Assembly (NCBI GenBank): GCA_038246545.1 | Contig: JBBRVW010000010.1 | Coordinates: 1 to 64,000 of the forward strand | Direction: 5' to 3' | Source: JBBRVW01 sp038246545 | Lineage (GTDB): Bacteria; Actinomycetota; Actinomycetes; JACCUZ01 | DNA: 64,000 nucleotides | Shown here: piece after piece, positions 9,258-17,829 of the stretch | Position numbering within the stretch: position 1 is the stretch's first letter | Layout: each line of letters opens with the position of its first letter | Made by a program: the position numbers and the translations under genes | The notes under the pieces: model-generated | The model's database searches: none | What the model was told of the DNA's origin: nothing | Seen by the model: only the letters and a program-made list of their open reading frames with translations

Positions 9258-9733
9258 GAGCTGACCAGGTGCTGATCGAGCACCACAACGTCCTGCGGGG
9301 TCTGTGCAAGGACATCACCGGTAAGCCGGCAGGGTCGGTCGAACGCGAGGAGCAGGTCGACGACCTGATGGTGGAGCTCGACATCCACATGCGCATCGAG
9401 GACGACCTCTTCTACCCCGCCGTCGCGGCGGCCAGCACGCTTGTTGCGGTCGCCCATGCCGAGCATCGCCAGGTCTCCGACCGACTCGCGGCGTTCTTGC
9501 GTACGAACCCGACCGACCCTGCCTACGAAGGCGAGTGGCAGGCGTTCGTCACCACCCTCGACGCACACGCCGAGGAAGAGGAACGCGACCTCTTCCCGCC
9601 GCCTGTGGAGATGACCGAGGACGAGCTGGACGAGCTCGGGAATCGGATGCTCGAGCAGATGGACGAGGTGCGGGTGTCCTGGACGAAGCAGCTTCGCGTT
9701 CAGGCTAGGGGGGCTGTGCTGCGCAAGATGTGA
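9254..9733 (+). CDS. Hemerythrin HHE-domain protein
   Basis: A soluble 159-residue four-helix protein with hemerythrin-type iron ligands: EHHNVLRG, HMRIEDDLFYP, HAEHRQV and HAEEEERDLFP. These bind a non-haem di-iron centre used for O2, NO or iron sensing and storage. The ATG at 9254 overlaps the stop of the Rieske gene (ATGA), so the two are translationally coupled. The C-terminal 40 residues form an acidic then basic helix. Confidence 0.85.
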   Translation: MRADQVLIEHHNVLRGLCKDITGKPAGSVEREEQVDDLMVELDIHMRIEDDLFYPAVAAASTLVAVAHAEHRQVSDRLAAFLRTNPTDPAYEGEWQAFVTTLDAHAEEEERDLFPPPVEMTEDELDELGNRMLEQMDEVRVSWTKQLRVQARGAVLRKM

Positions 9734-9813
9734 ATTCCGTCAGCAACGTCCGAGAGCTAGTTCGACACTGATCGCTCACTCCTTGCCCACTCGATCGACA
9801 CCGTGGAGGTCGC

Positions 9814-10206
9814 ATGTACGCACGTCTGTACGCCAAGGTCGCCGGGGTGGCCATCGTGCTCATCGGCGTCGGGGGCGTCCTCCTGGGCGAGAGGTCGCTC
9901 CTCGGTGTCCTGAACATCGACATCGCGGAAGACGCGGTTCACCTGGTGACCGGCGGGCTGATGGCCGCTGTGGGCTTTCGCGGCTCGGACAGAGCCGTGC
10001 GTTCGGTGGTCGGCGGCCTGGGAGTGGTGTACCTGCTCGTTGGCGTCCTGGGCTTCGTCGTCCCCGACCTGTTCGGGCTCCTGCCGCACGAGTACCACAC
10101 CGTGCTGGACAACCTGATCCACCTGTCGCTGGGCGTGCTCGGTGTCACGGTGGGTTTCTTCCTCGGCCCGCGACCGGTCGCGCAGTCCTCGAGATTGGCC
10201 ACGTAG
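9814..10206 (+). CDS. DUF4383-type small membrane protein
   Basis: A 130-residue integral membrane protein with four hydrophobic segments (about 8-28, 45-60, 70-88 and 105-125) and the conserved stretch NLIHLSLGVLG. It resembles the DUF4383 family common in actinobacteria, which has no known function. A GGAGGT site precedes the ATG. The next gene begins directly after the stop. Confidence 0.75.
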   Translation: MYARLYAKVAGVAIVLIGVGGVLLGERSLLGVLNIDIAEDAVHLVTGGLMAAVGFRGSDRAVRSVVGGLGVVYLLVGVLGFVVPDLFGLLPHEYHTVLDNLIHLSLGVLGVTVGFFLGPRPVAQSSRLAT

Positions 10207-10674
10207 ATGAGTGGAGACTCGACGGCCGCGAACCTGCTGGGTTGGGGCGCCGTCGCGGGCGTGGCGGGCACGGTCGTCATGACCGCCTTCCAGAAGTTCG
10301 TCGAGATGCCGATCACCGGCCGCGCAGACAGCTATGCGCCGGCCGAGTTCGCCGAAAAGGTCTTCCGGCTCGCTCCCGAGACCCCGGCGGCACGACGGCG
10401 CCTGAACAACGCGACCCACCTGGCGCTGGGCACGATGTGGGGCGCGGCGTACGCGCTCGCCGCCCGGGCGGGGCTTAGGGGTCCGCGAGCCGTGGCGGCG
10501 GTGTTCGTCACGGTCTACGCCGGAGACGTGCTGCTGAACACCGCTCTCGGGCTGTACCGGCCACAGGACTGGTCGAGCGAGGACTGGGCTGTCGACGTCA
10601 TCGACAAGCTCGTCCAAGCGGCCGCCACGGGCGCGATCTTCGAGCACTTCCTGGACCCGGCCCGCGAGTCCTGA
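10207..10674 (+). CDS. Small membrane-associated protein, paralogue of 20530 gene
   Basis: A 155-residue protein beginning with a Gly/Ala-rich hydrophobic segment (GAVAGVAGTVVMTAFQ) followed by GRADSYAPAEFAEKV, and later GTMWGAAYALAARAGL. The same pattern (VVGTAAMT, then APADAASKV, then GTGWGAVHGLLAGIGL) occurs in the gene at 20530, so they are paralogues. The gene starts with the base after the previous stop. Function unknown; it probably sits in the membrane with the DUF4383 protein. Confidence 0.65.
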   Translation: MSGDSTAANLLGWGAVAGVAGTVVMTAFQKFVEMPITGRADSYAPAEFAEKVFRLAPETPAARRRLNNATHLALGTMWGAAYALAARAGLRGPRAVAAVFVTVYAGDVLLNTALGLYRPQDWSSEDWAVDVIDKLVQAAATGAIFEHFLDPARES

Positions 10675-11110
10675 TCAGTCGTCCCGTTCCTCGGAAAGCC
10701 GTGCGGAATTCACGCGGAAGCGCCACGCCGCCCTAGTGACCACCCCGTCTTCCTCGTAGCCCAACCTTCGCAGCGTCCCAAGGGGGCGGTGTTGGGCACC
10801 GCGCTCGCCACGGCGCCGGTCCGCCTGGTCGACGCAGCCAGCGCCGACGCCCCCGCCCGCTGTGGCCTGTTCGGCACGGCGTCGCGAGCCGCGATCCGCT
10901 CGACACCGCGGTCAATCTGTGGACGCGGGCCAGACCCCCGACGCGGGAGGAGTAGCCAGCGTCGAACGCGCTCGGCAGCGAGAGATGCGCGCTCGCCGGG
11001 CCGTCGGCCGAATCCAGCTGGAGGAGCCTCAAAGGCAACCGCCTGGTAACCGACCGAGGGCAATCGGCCGGTGGCGCAGGCCACTGTGGCGGGGGGTGCC
11101 GGCACAGGCC
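10675..11110. other. Intergenic stretch with no gene seen
   Basis: About 435 bases between convergent genes. Open frames on both strands are low-complexity Arg/Pro/Ala translations without ribosome sites. I see nothing else here. Confidence 0.4.
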
Positions 11111-11142
11111 GACGGCCCACCCCAGGCGTGGGGCGGGCCGTC
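11111..11142 (-). terminator. Terminator of the CHRD-like gene
   Basis: Two 13-base arms (11111-11123 and 11130-11142) pair with a single mismatch, which becomes a G-U pair in the minus-strand transcript, around a 6-base loop. It lies just downstream of the minus-strand gene ending at 11168. Confidence 0.65.
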
Positions 11143-11167
11143 AGCGGTGCCCGGGTGAGCGGTGGTG

Positions 11168-11847
11168 TCAGTTGAGGAGGCCGCAGGCGGCCGGGTCGGT
11201 GGCCTCGGCGGGCAGGCTCGGGTCGAGCTCGCTGGCGCCGCGGCCCTCGAAGTCGTACATCCCGTTGCCGTTGTAGTCGATGCCGTGGATGACCACGACG
11301 CCCTGGCCCTCGCGGACTCCGTCCGCGATCTGCTTGGCGGTGCCGACGCCGGCCAATCGGTGAACTCGATGTTGTTGCGGAAGTAGGAGAAGCTGCCGTC
11401 GGCGGACACCGGGAACCGGGCAACCGCGAGTGAGCTGGCCGGTGTGGTGTCACCGGTCGTCGTCAGGGACACGACGATCGGGCCATAGGCGGGGGTGCCC
11501 TCGACGGTGTTGAGGAAGCCGTCCTTGTTCGCGTCGTCCCGGAAGAGGGTCGGGCACTCGTGGCGGGCGTCGGCGCCGAAGTGGATGTGCTGGGCGTGGG
11601 GCGCGTCGGGGGTGAGCCCGCGGGCAGTGACCTGGATGCTCTCGATCTTCTGGTTCTTCACCACTGCGGTCGCGGAGCCGGAGGCGCCGGAGCGGTTGAG
11701 CTGGCTCAGGGTGGCGGACAGCCTGATGTCCTTGGTCGTTCCGGAGGCCGGTTCGCGGGCCAGGGCCGGACCGGTGCCCACGGCGGCGGTGCCCATGAGT
11801 GCCAGTGCCGTGGTGCTGATGAACAGTGCTGTCGATCGCTTCATCAT
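11168..11847 (-). pseudogene. Secreted CHRD-like protein gene with a one-base frameshift
   Basis: The 5' part encodes a signal peptide (MKRSTALFISTTALALMG...) and a domain with HAQHIHFGADARHECPT and TVEGTPAYGPIVVSL, typical of secreted CHRD-type proteins. At about 11352, after NNIEFTDW, the frame changes. Restoring one G continues it as GVGTAKQIADGVREG and DYNGNGMYDFEGRG through to the natural end at 11168. GAGGAG precedes the ATG. The single lost base is either a real inactivating mutation or a sequencing error. The product would be exported; its role is unknown. Confidence 0.7.
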
Positions 11848-12200
11848 GGTGTGCTCCTCTGTAACGCGGCGGCGTTCCTGCAGACGGGCGACACCAGGGT
11901 CTGGGGCAGCGCAGGCCACCCAGGCCTTGTTTGGGTCGTGCCCGGGGCTGAGTCGTGCAAACGGGCTCCGCGCCACGTAGACCGGCGTCACCCGCTCGGG
12001 GTTCGGGCAGGGCCGGCGCCCTCACTATGCGCCTCCCGCGACGACGACGCCCCCGCCGGCATGCGAGGCGAGTGGGGTGAGATCCCGACCGGACGGGATT
12101 GCGACTCGTCCAGGGGGGCAGTCGCCGGGGAGCCGAGCACTCTCCGCTCTGCCTCGACCCGGGACCCGGTCGGCCTGGTTCAGTTTTTGCCGGAGGTCCG

Positions 12201-12569
12201 ATGTCAGCCGAGCTTGCCCCCGATACCGACGAACAGGTGCAGCCACTCGCGCTCACTGGTCGGGATCCGGGCGTCCCCATTGTGGGCGCGCTCACCGCCG
12301 TCCCTGAGACCGGCCTCTCCCCATGCCGGATAGGACTGATATCGGACCTGTTGCTGCGATGCGGCGAGGGCGATGCCGCGGCCTTCGGGGCCGTGATGGA
12401 CATCTTCTATTCGGTGGTTGTTGCCGCCACGGAGCTCCAGCTGCCCCCGGGGGAGGTGGAGGCAGCGGTTGACCTGACGTTCGTGATCATCTGGCGGGAG
12501 TCACCGAGTTACCGGCCAGGCGGCGTGACCGCAGTGGAGTGGGTCATGGGCCACGTCTCGCTCAACTAA
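12201..12569 (+). CDS. Short sigma-factor-like protein with region 2 only
   Basis: A 122-residue protein whose second half follows the pattern of ECF sigma region 2: LLLRCGEGDAAAFGAVMD, then VDLTFVIIWRESPSYRP, then AVEWVMGHV. Region 4, the promoter -35 binding helix, is absent, and the gene ends before a strong hairpin. A GGAGG site 5 bases before the ATG supports the start. It could be a truncated sigma factor, or a small protein that interferes with RNA polymerase or an anti-sigma factor. No anti-sigma gene is adjacent. Confidence 0.55.
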   Translation: MSAELAPDTDEQVQPLALTGRDPGVPIVGALTAVPETGLSPCRIGLISDLLLRCGEGDAAAFGAVMDIFYSVVVAATELQLPPGEVEAAVDLTFVIIWRESPSYRPGGVTAVEWVMGHVSLN

Positions 12570-12591
12570 CCTCTTGCACGATCCCGAAACG

Positions 12592-12630
12592 ACGACGCCC
12601 CCGCCGGATTCCGCCCGGCGGGGGCGTCGT
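12592..12630. terminator. Strong two-way hairpin terminator
   Basis: A perfect 16-bp stem (12592-12607 with 12615-12630) and a 7-base loop, placed 22 bases after the sigma-like gene and just before the end of a minus-strand fragment. It can serve both directions. Confidence 0.8.
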
Positions 12631-12642
12631 GCTTGCCGTCGA

Positions 12643-12852
12643 CTACTTCCCGATCGGCACCGGCACCCTGCTCACCGGCGCCCGGTAGCGCGACGGGATC
12701 GTGCGTCCCTGCTGTTCGTGCAGGTTGTCGATCGCCGGGTACACCAGCGCCAGCAGGTCGGCGACCGCCCTGGCCGCCGTCTCGAGCGTCTCCGGGAACT
12801 GCTCCCGGTAGTAGTCGCCGCTGGTCTCCCCGGCTTCGTCGAGTAGGGCCTG
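12643..12852 (-). pseudogene. C-terminal fragment of an unrecognised protein
   Basis: About 65 codons of good coding character end at the terminator: YYREQFPETLETAARAV, then LLALVYPAIDNLHEQQG, then an Arg/Pro tail ending VPIGK. Upstream, coding character disappears exactly where a plus-strand DUF6262-like fragment begins, so the gene was cut by a rearrangement. I do not recognise the family. Confidence 0.35.
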
Positions 12853-12856
12853 CACC

Positions 12857-13052
12857 CACCTGCTGCAAGCCGACCAGAAGGTCACGTTCATCGCCGTTGC
12901 GGACCTCGCCGGCGTTGGCCGCGCCACCCTCTGCCGCGATGCCCAACTGCGGGCCGTCATCGACAAGCACCGCACCTGGCAGGCCGAAAGCCGCACCCTG
13001 ACCGGGTTCACCGAGGCGCGTCGCAGGGCTAGCGATGCACGTGTCCGCTGAG
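12857..13052 (+). pseudogene. DUF6262-like transposon accessory fragment
   Basis: A reading frame without its own start: VTFIAVADLAGVGRATLCRD followed by QLRAVIDKHR. This matches the helix-turn-helix core of small DUF6262-type proteins encoded beside Tn554-like tyrosine recombinases. The N-terminus is missing and no recombinase genes remain. It is a scar of a lost transposon. Confidence 0.5.
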
Positions 13053-13109
13053 ATGCCAAGAAGTCGCAACGGGTGGTGGGCATCACATCGCGCGGCGGCT
13101 GTCAGACGC

Positions 13110-14573
13110 TCAACCCAGGTCGTGCCACAGGTTGGCCGTGCTCGCTGCGGCAGCCTCCATCTCCGGCGTCACCTGGTCCAGGACAGTGAGCGCCTTCGCC
13201 AGCCGACCTACGGCGTCCTCGGACATGTCAGGTGTCGCTCGCGCGTAGGACACCACGATGCCCGGCTTTCCCGCCTCGCGCCCGGCCATCCCTTCCAGGC
13301 CGAGGACCGACAGACCCAGTCCTGCCGCGGCGACGACCAGTTGGCCCTCGGGTACGCCGGGCGGCAAGGAGATGGTCAGATGGAGCCCGCCGGCACTCCC
13401 CATGACCTGCCAGTCCGGCAACCCGCGAGCGAGAGCCTGGATGAACGCATCCCGTCGCTTTCGGTAACGTCGCCGGAGTCCGCGCAGGTGACGGTCGTAG
13501 GCACCGGACTCCAGCAGGGAGGCCAGGACGTGCTGGGCGATCGCGTTGCTGCCGAAGTCGTCGTCGCGCTTAAGGCCCCGCAGCGCCGGGAGCAGCGCCG
13601 GCGGCGTCACGACCCAGCCGATGCGAAGTGCCGGTGCGAGAGTCTTGCTGACGCTGCCGAGTAGGGCGACATGCTCAGGATCCATCCCCTGCAGGCAACC
13701 CAACGGAGCTCGGTCGTGGCGGAACTCCGCGTCGTAGTCGTCCTCGATGATCAGGCCGCCGGTCCTGCTCGCCCATCGGAGCAGCTGCTCTCGGCGGTCA
13801 GGGGACAGCACCACTCCGGACGGATACTGGTGAGCCGGGGTGCACAGGACGGCCTCGGCCTCGGCGGCTGCCAGCACGTCCACCTGTAGCCCGCTCTCGT
13901 CCACCGGGACGTCCACCACGGTCACCCCGAGGCGCCTCAGCAGCGCGCGCTGAACGGCGTTGCTCGGATCCTCGACTGCGAGGCGGACCTTGCCGTCCCC
14001 GACCAGCATCCGGGACAACAGAGTCAGGCCCTGGGTGACGCCGCTGACCACGACGACGCCGTCCGGCGCGGTCATCGCCCCTCGCACCCGCACCAGGTAG
14101 CTGGCCAACTGTCGTCTCAGCTCCCATGGGCCCCAGGGCTCGCTGTAACCGAGGTCGGCGTCCGGCAGGTCCTGGAGTACCTCACGGGTCGCGGCAGCCC
14201 AGACCCGGCGGGGAAAGGCGGAGAGGTCCGGCCACCCCGGCCGTAGATCCAGCTCCGGTCCAGGACGACTGACCGGTCGCTCGTCCCGCCACCCGGCCGG
14301 GAGCGCGGCCGGCGGGGCGTACACAACCGTCGTCCCTGCACCCGGTTGGCTGCGGAGAAATCCCTCCGCCGCCAGCTGGCCGTAGGCGTCGACCACCACC
14401 CCGCGGGAGAAGCCGAGGTCCTCCGCGAGGATCCGCGTCGACGGCAGCGTCGTTCCTGGTGGCAGTTGACCGTTGCGGATGGCGTCGCGCAAAGCGGCGG
14501 CCAGGCGCACCCGGAGGGGTGCCCGCCCGCGTTGATCGAGGATAACGAGCAGCTCGTTGGCGTTCAGCGGCAT
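13110..14573 (-). CDS. MocR/GntR-type regulator with aminotransferase domain
   Basis: A 487-residue MocR-family regulator. Residues 1-80 form a GntR winged helix (TTLPSTRILAEDLGFSRGVV). Residues 110-470 form a class I aminotransferase fold with the PLP lysine in LGSVSKTLAPALRIG and DDYDAEFRHDRAP before it. Such proteins sense PLP or an amine and control vitamin B6 or amino-acid genes. The length is normal and the frame intact. It diverges from the response regulator on its right, so that intergenic region is its likely operator. Confidence 0.85.
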   Translation of the reverse strand: MPLNANELLVILDQRGRAPLRVRLAAALRDAIRNGQLPPGTTLPSTRILAEDLGFSRGVVVDAYGQLAAEGFLRSQPGAGTTVVYAPPAALPAGWRDERPVSRPGPELDLRPGWPDLSAFPRRVWAAATREVLQDLPDADLGYSEPWGPWELRRQLASYLVRVRGAMTAPDGVVVVSGVTQGLTLLSRMLVGDGKVRLAVEDPSNAVQRALLRRLGVTVVDVPVDESGLQVDVLAAAEAEAVLCTPAHQYPSGVVLSPDRREQLLRWASRTGGLIIEDDYDAEFRHDRAPLGCLQGMDPEHVALLGSVSKTLAPALRIGWVVTPPALLPALRGLKRDDDFGSNAIAQHVLASLLESGAYDRHLRGLRRRYRKRRDAFIQALARGLPDWQVMGSAGGLHLTISLPPGVPEGQLVVAAAGLGLSVLGLEGMAGREAGKPGIVVSYARATPDMSEDAVGRLAKALTVLDQVTPEMEAAAASTANLWHDLG

Positions 14574-14716
14574 CGGACTGGTCCTCCATTCCGGGGCTCC
14601 ACCGGTCCTGTCCCCAGGTCCGATGTCGCCCTAGCCTACGGAGACCGACCTGCCCTGGACCCTGGCGGCGTGACCCGATGAGGCACGCGCGACGAGGGGA
14701 TCCTGCGGAATGAGCA

Positions 14717-15517
14717 TTGCCCTCGCGCCCAGCAGTCCCGCCCGACCAGCCCCGGGGGGGCATCCCGTCGGCGGCGCCCGTGCTGGAAGAGATCTCCGTC
14801 GTGCTCGCCGTCATCGGGGGACGGAGCACGGCCTTCATCACTGCGGCCCTCGAGAACGCGGGGGCCTCGGTCCGAGTGACCTCCGACCTCGCCGCCGCGC
14901 GGCGAGGGCACGGGGGTCGTGGCGCCACGATCGTGTTCGATCCGCCGGTCATCACCGCCTCGATGCGTGCCGACCTGCAATCGCTGAGTCGCCGAGGTCA
15001 CGTCCTCCTGGTGAAGTTCAACGCCACCACCCAGGAGCGCATCGACCTGCTCAACTGCGGCGCTGACAGCGTGGTGAGTTCTGTAGACCCCAACGAGGTG
15101 GTGGCCGCTCTGGGAGCCGTGCTGCGGAGGTCGCGCACGCCCGCTCCGCCGCGGGTGACGCAAAGCGCCGGAGACCTGAGGGTCGACCTCGCAGACCGCA
15201 CGGCGACGGCAGCCGGAAGGACCCTGACCCTCACCGCGCTCGAGTTCGACCTGCTGGCCTATTTCGTCGCCCACGCGGGGCAGGCCTTGAGCCGCGATCG
15301 GTTGCTCGAGGACGTGTGGGGCTACGCCATCGGCGGTCGGGAGACGGTCACCGTGCACGTACGCCGGCTCCGGCAAAAGCTGGAGGTCGACCCGTCCAGG
15401 CCGACCCGGCTTCAGACGGTGTGGGGCATCGGCTACCGGCTCGACTCGGGCGAACGCCGGCCCCGCACCTCAGGCGCCCTGGCCGAGGTTCGCATCAGCC
15501 CGCCGTCCATGACGTAG
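14717..15517 (+). CDS. OmpR-type response regulator with an atypical receiver
   Basis: The C-terminal 100 residues before the tail form a clear winged-helix DNA-binding domain: TLTALEFDLLAYFVAHAGQA, then VTVHVRRLRQKLE, then TVWGIGYRL. The receiver-like part keeps GADSVV, but the usual K in KPF is replaced (SSVDPNEV) and only one Asp (VFDPP) is a candidate phosphorylation site, so phosphorylation is doubtful. No kinase gene is adjacent. The start is uncertain: TTG at 14717, or GTG at 14780 or 14801. The last 20 or so residues after GYRLDSG lie antisense to a decayed SDR gene, so the original stop was probably lost. Confidence 0.7.
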   Translation: MPSRPAVPPDQPRGGIPSAAPVLEEISVVLAVIGGRSTAFITAALENAGASVRVTSDLAAARRGHGGRGATIVFDPPVITASMRADLQSLSRRGHVLLVKFNATTQERIDLLNCGADSVVSSVDPNEVVAALGAVLRRSRTPAPPRVTQSAGDLRVDLADRTATAAGRTLTLTALEFDLLAYFVAHAGQALSRDRLLEDVWGYAIGGRETVTVHVRRLRQKLEVDPSRPTRLQTVWGIGYRLDSGERRPRTSGALAEVRISPPSMT

Positions 15518-15740
15518 GTCGCGCCGGTGACCTAGTCGGCGTCTGCCGAGGCGAGGAACTCCGCGAGGCTGGCGATCTCCTCGGGCTCGGCAGCACGCTT
15601 CCACGGGATGCTCTGAATCTGTTCCGAAAAGCTTCGGTTCGTCGGTGGCCGGTTGGTTGAACGGCGTCAGCATCATGCCCTGGGGCAAGGCCGTTGACGT
15701 TGACCCGCAGCGGCGCCGGATCGAGCGCAAAGGGCCCTAG
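15485..15740 (-). pseudogene. C-terminal remnant of a short-chain dehydrogenase
   Basis: Reading minus: LDPAPLRVNVNGLAPG, a frame change, MMLTPFNQPATDEPKLFGT, another change to RAAEPEEIASLAEFLAS, a stop, then VTGATYVMDGGLMRT. This is the end of a classical SDR with at least two shifts and one stop. The N-terminal half is absent; at 15740 it is replaced by a different gene. Confidence 0.7.
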
Positions 15741-16148
15741 TGCGGCCGTCGACCGTCTCGAGTGAGACATCGGGGTACCCGTCGTATATGCGGTCCCGAC
15801 CCGTGCTTCCGGTGATGACGGGGAAGACGACCACCCGGAAGCGATCCACGAGCCCGGCGCTCAGCAGCGAGCGGCGCAGCGTCAGGCTCCCCAGGGTCCG
15901 CAGCGATTTGGCGCGGGTGGCGTTATGTCGCGTTCTGCTTCGACTGGGTCCTGAGTGACCAGGGTGGAGTTCGCCCACTCCAGCGGCTCGGTCAGCGTGC
16001 TCGAAAAGACGACCTTCGGCACGTCGGTCAGGGTGTCGGTCCCGGGCTCACCGCTGCTGGCGAATCTGTACATAGCCTGATGGGTGGTCGCACCCATCAC
16101 GACGGTGAAGTCCGCTTACGGCTGGTCGCCCAACCATGCGAGGTACTC
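15739..16148 (-). pseudogene. Decayed dihydrofolate-reductase-like (RibD C-domain) gene
   Basis: Reading minus: EYLAWLGDQP, a stop, then VVMGATTHQAMYRFASSGE, VPKVVFSSTLTEPLEWANST, a frame change, and LRTLGSLTLRRSLLSAGL followed by VVVFPVITGSTG. This is the DHFR/RibD-like fold common in actinobacterial regulon genes, with one stop and at least one shift. Its end is joined directly to the SDR remnant, so a deletion fused the two. Confidence 0.65.
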
Positions 16149-16189
16149 GGGCCCTTCCCAGACCCCACCAGCCGGGCCACCTAAGTCGG

Positions 16190-16463
16190 GGCACTGACGG
16201 CTGTCCGCTGGACCCCTTGGCCAACGAGCTGTCTTGCCACTCGGAACAGGCGTGGGTCGCCCTGGCGGAGGTCTTCGAGACGTGGGAGGGCTACTTGAGC
16301 GCGACGCTGGCGCGCATCCGAGCCAACGGGGAGCTCAGCGTCGACGCTCGCTGCCGGGATCCTGGCCGCCCTGGAGGGCGACCTTCTGCTGGCCCAGATC
16401 ACGCGCGATCCTGCACGCGTGGAGCAGGCACTCGACCTCGCGCTACGCCGGATCTGCACCTGA
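16190..16463 (+). pseudogene. C-terminal remnant of a TetR-family regulator
   Basis: CPLDPLANELSCHSEQAW, then LAEVFETWEGYLSATLARIR, then after a frame change AAGILAALEGDLLLAQITRD and ALDLALRRI before the stop. This is the ligand-binding C-terminal half of a TetR repressor. The DNA-binding half is missing. Confidence 0.65.
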
Positions 16464-16630
16464 GACCAGCGACAGCACGCCAGCTGCCCTGGTTGGGATC
16501 TTACAGATTGCTGAACAGCTCTCCCCGCTGGCTCTTTGTGGTGGATATTCCATTTCACGCGCTGGATAGTCCTAACCCTCACCATCGCGACCGGCACTGG
16601 GCCGGTCGCCGGGCAGGAGTTGGGCAACAG

Positions 16631-17827
16631 ATGAGAACACGACGCGTGAGTTTCGGTCTCGGGATCGTCGGACTGAGCGCTGTAGTGACGGCGGGGGTGG
16701 TCACGGGAGTCGGTGGGATCGGGTCCGCGTCCGCCGCGCTGGGCCCGCACGCCGAGTCCTCGGAGCACAAGGTCGCCGGCGGGGGCGCTGCGTTCGCGAT
16801 GACCAACGCCACCGCGGGCAACGAGATCGTGAGCTACGAGCGAGCGGCGAACGGCACGCTGCGGCGGGTGGGCTCGACGTCGACGCGCGGGCTGGGCATC
16901 GGGGTGGACCTGGACACTCAAGGTCCGCTGCAGTTGAGCCAAGACCACGAGTATCTCTACGCGGTCAACGCCGGCAGCGACAGCATCACCGTGTTCAGAG
17001 TCAAAGGCACCAAGCTGAAGGTCCAGCAGACGATCTATGCCGGGGACGAGCCGGTGAGCCTCACCGTCAACGACGACACCCTCTACGTTTTGGACGGTTC
17101 GGTCGCGTCCAACAGCATCCGCGGCTTCACTCGCGGGCCGGACGGTAACCTTACTCCCATCAAGGGCTCGGTCCAGCCGCTCAGCTCACCGATCGCCGTG
17201 CCGGGTGACATCGAGTTCAGCCCCGACGGCCGCACGATCCTGGTGACCGAGAAGGCCACCGCGGTGACGTTGACCCCGTCGATCGCGATCGACTCGTTCG
17301 CGATCGGCACCGACGGTGTGGCCGGCCCGGCCAAGCGCAACGCCTCCGTCGGCGTGCGCCCGTTCTCGCTGGCGTTCCGCAACGACAACCAGGCACTGGT
17401 CGTCGAGTCCTTCGACGCGTCGGCCGGCAGAAGTGCGGTGTCCTCCTACGACGTGCGCAACCAGACGCTGACGCCTAAGAGCGAGTCGGTTGGCAACCAG
17501 CAGACCGACACCTGCTGGATCGTCATCACCAAGAACGGTCGCTACGCCTACACCGCCAACTTCGGCAGCGGCACGATCTCCAGCTACCGCATCGCCGAGG
17601 ACGGCACGGTCACGCTCCAGCAGGGGAACGCAGCCGACCTGGGCGCTACGAGTCAGCCGGTAGACCTGGCGCAGACCCAGGACGGCGCCTACCTCTACCA
17701 GCTGCTGCGAGGCACCGGAGCCGTCGCGCAGTTCGCCATCGGCCACAACGGAGCCCTCACGCCGCTGGGTGTCGCCCAGGGCGGGCTTCCGGTCGCCGAC
17801 GGCGCCTCCGGTCTGGCCGTCTACTGA
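16631..17827 (+). CDS. Secreted beta-propeller (lactonase-like) protein
   Basis: A 398-residue protein with a signal peptide (residues 1-35, ending near GSASA) and repeated blades of the YVTN/6-phosphogluconolactonase type, for example EYLYAVNAGSDSITVFRV, DIEFSPDGRTILVTE and RYAYTANFGSGTISSYRI. Blade repeats fill the mature chain, giving a propeller outside the membrane. Enzymatic lactonase activity is not certain because such folds are often binding or scaffold proteins. I chose the ATG at 16631 since the upstream frame is the TetR relic. It is intact among decayed neighbours. Confidence 0.78.
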   Translation: MRTRRVSFGLGIVGLSAVVTAGVVTGVGGIGSASAALGPHAESSEHKVAGGGAAFAMTNATAGNEIVSYERAANGTLRRVGSTSTRGLGIGVDLDTQGPLQLSQDHEYLYAVNAGSDSITVFRVKGTKLKVQQTIYAGDEPVSLTVNDDTLYVLDGSVASNSIRGFTRGPDGNLTPIKGSVQPLSSPIAVPGDIEFSPDGRTILVTEKATAVTLTPSIAIDSFAIGTDGVAGPAKRNASVGVRPFSLAFRNDNQALVVESFDASAGRSAVSSYDVRNQTLTPKSESVGNQQTDTCWIVITKNGRYAYTANFGSGTISSYRIAEDGTVTLQQGNAADLGATSQPVDLAQTQDGAYLYQLLRGTGAVAQFAIGHNGALTPLGVAQGGLPVADGASGLAVY

Positions 17828-17829
17828 CC

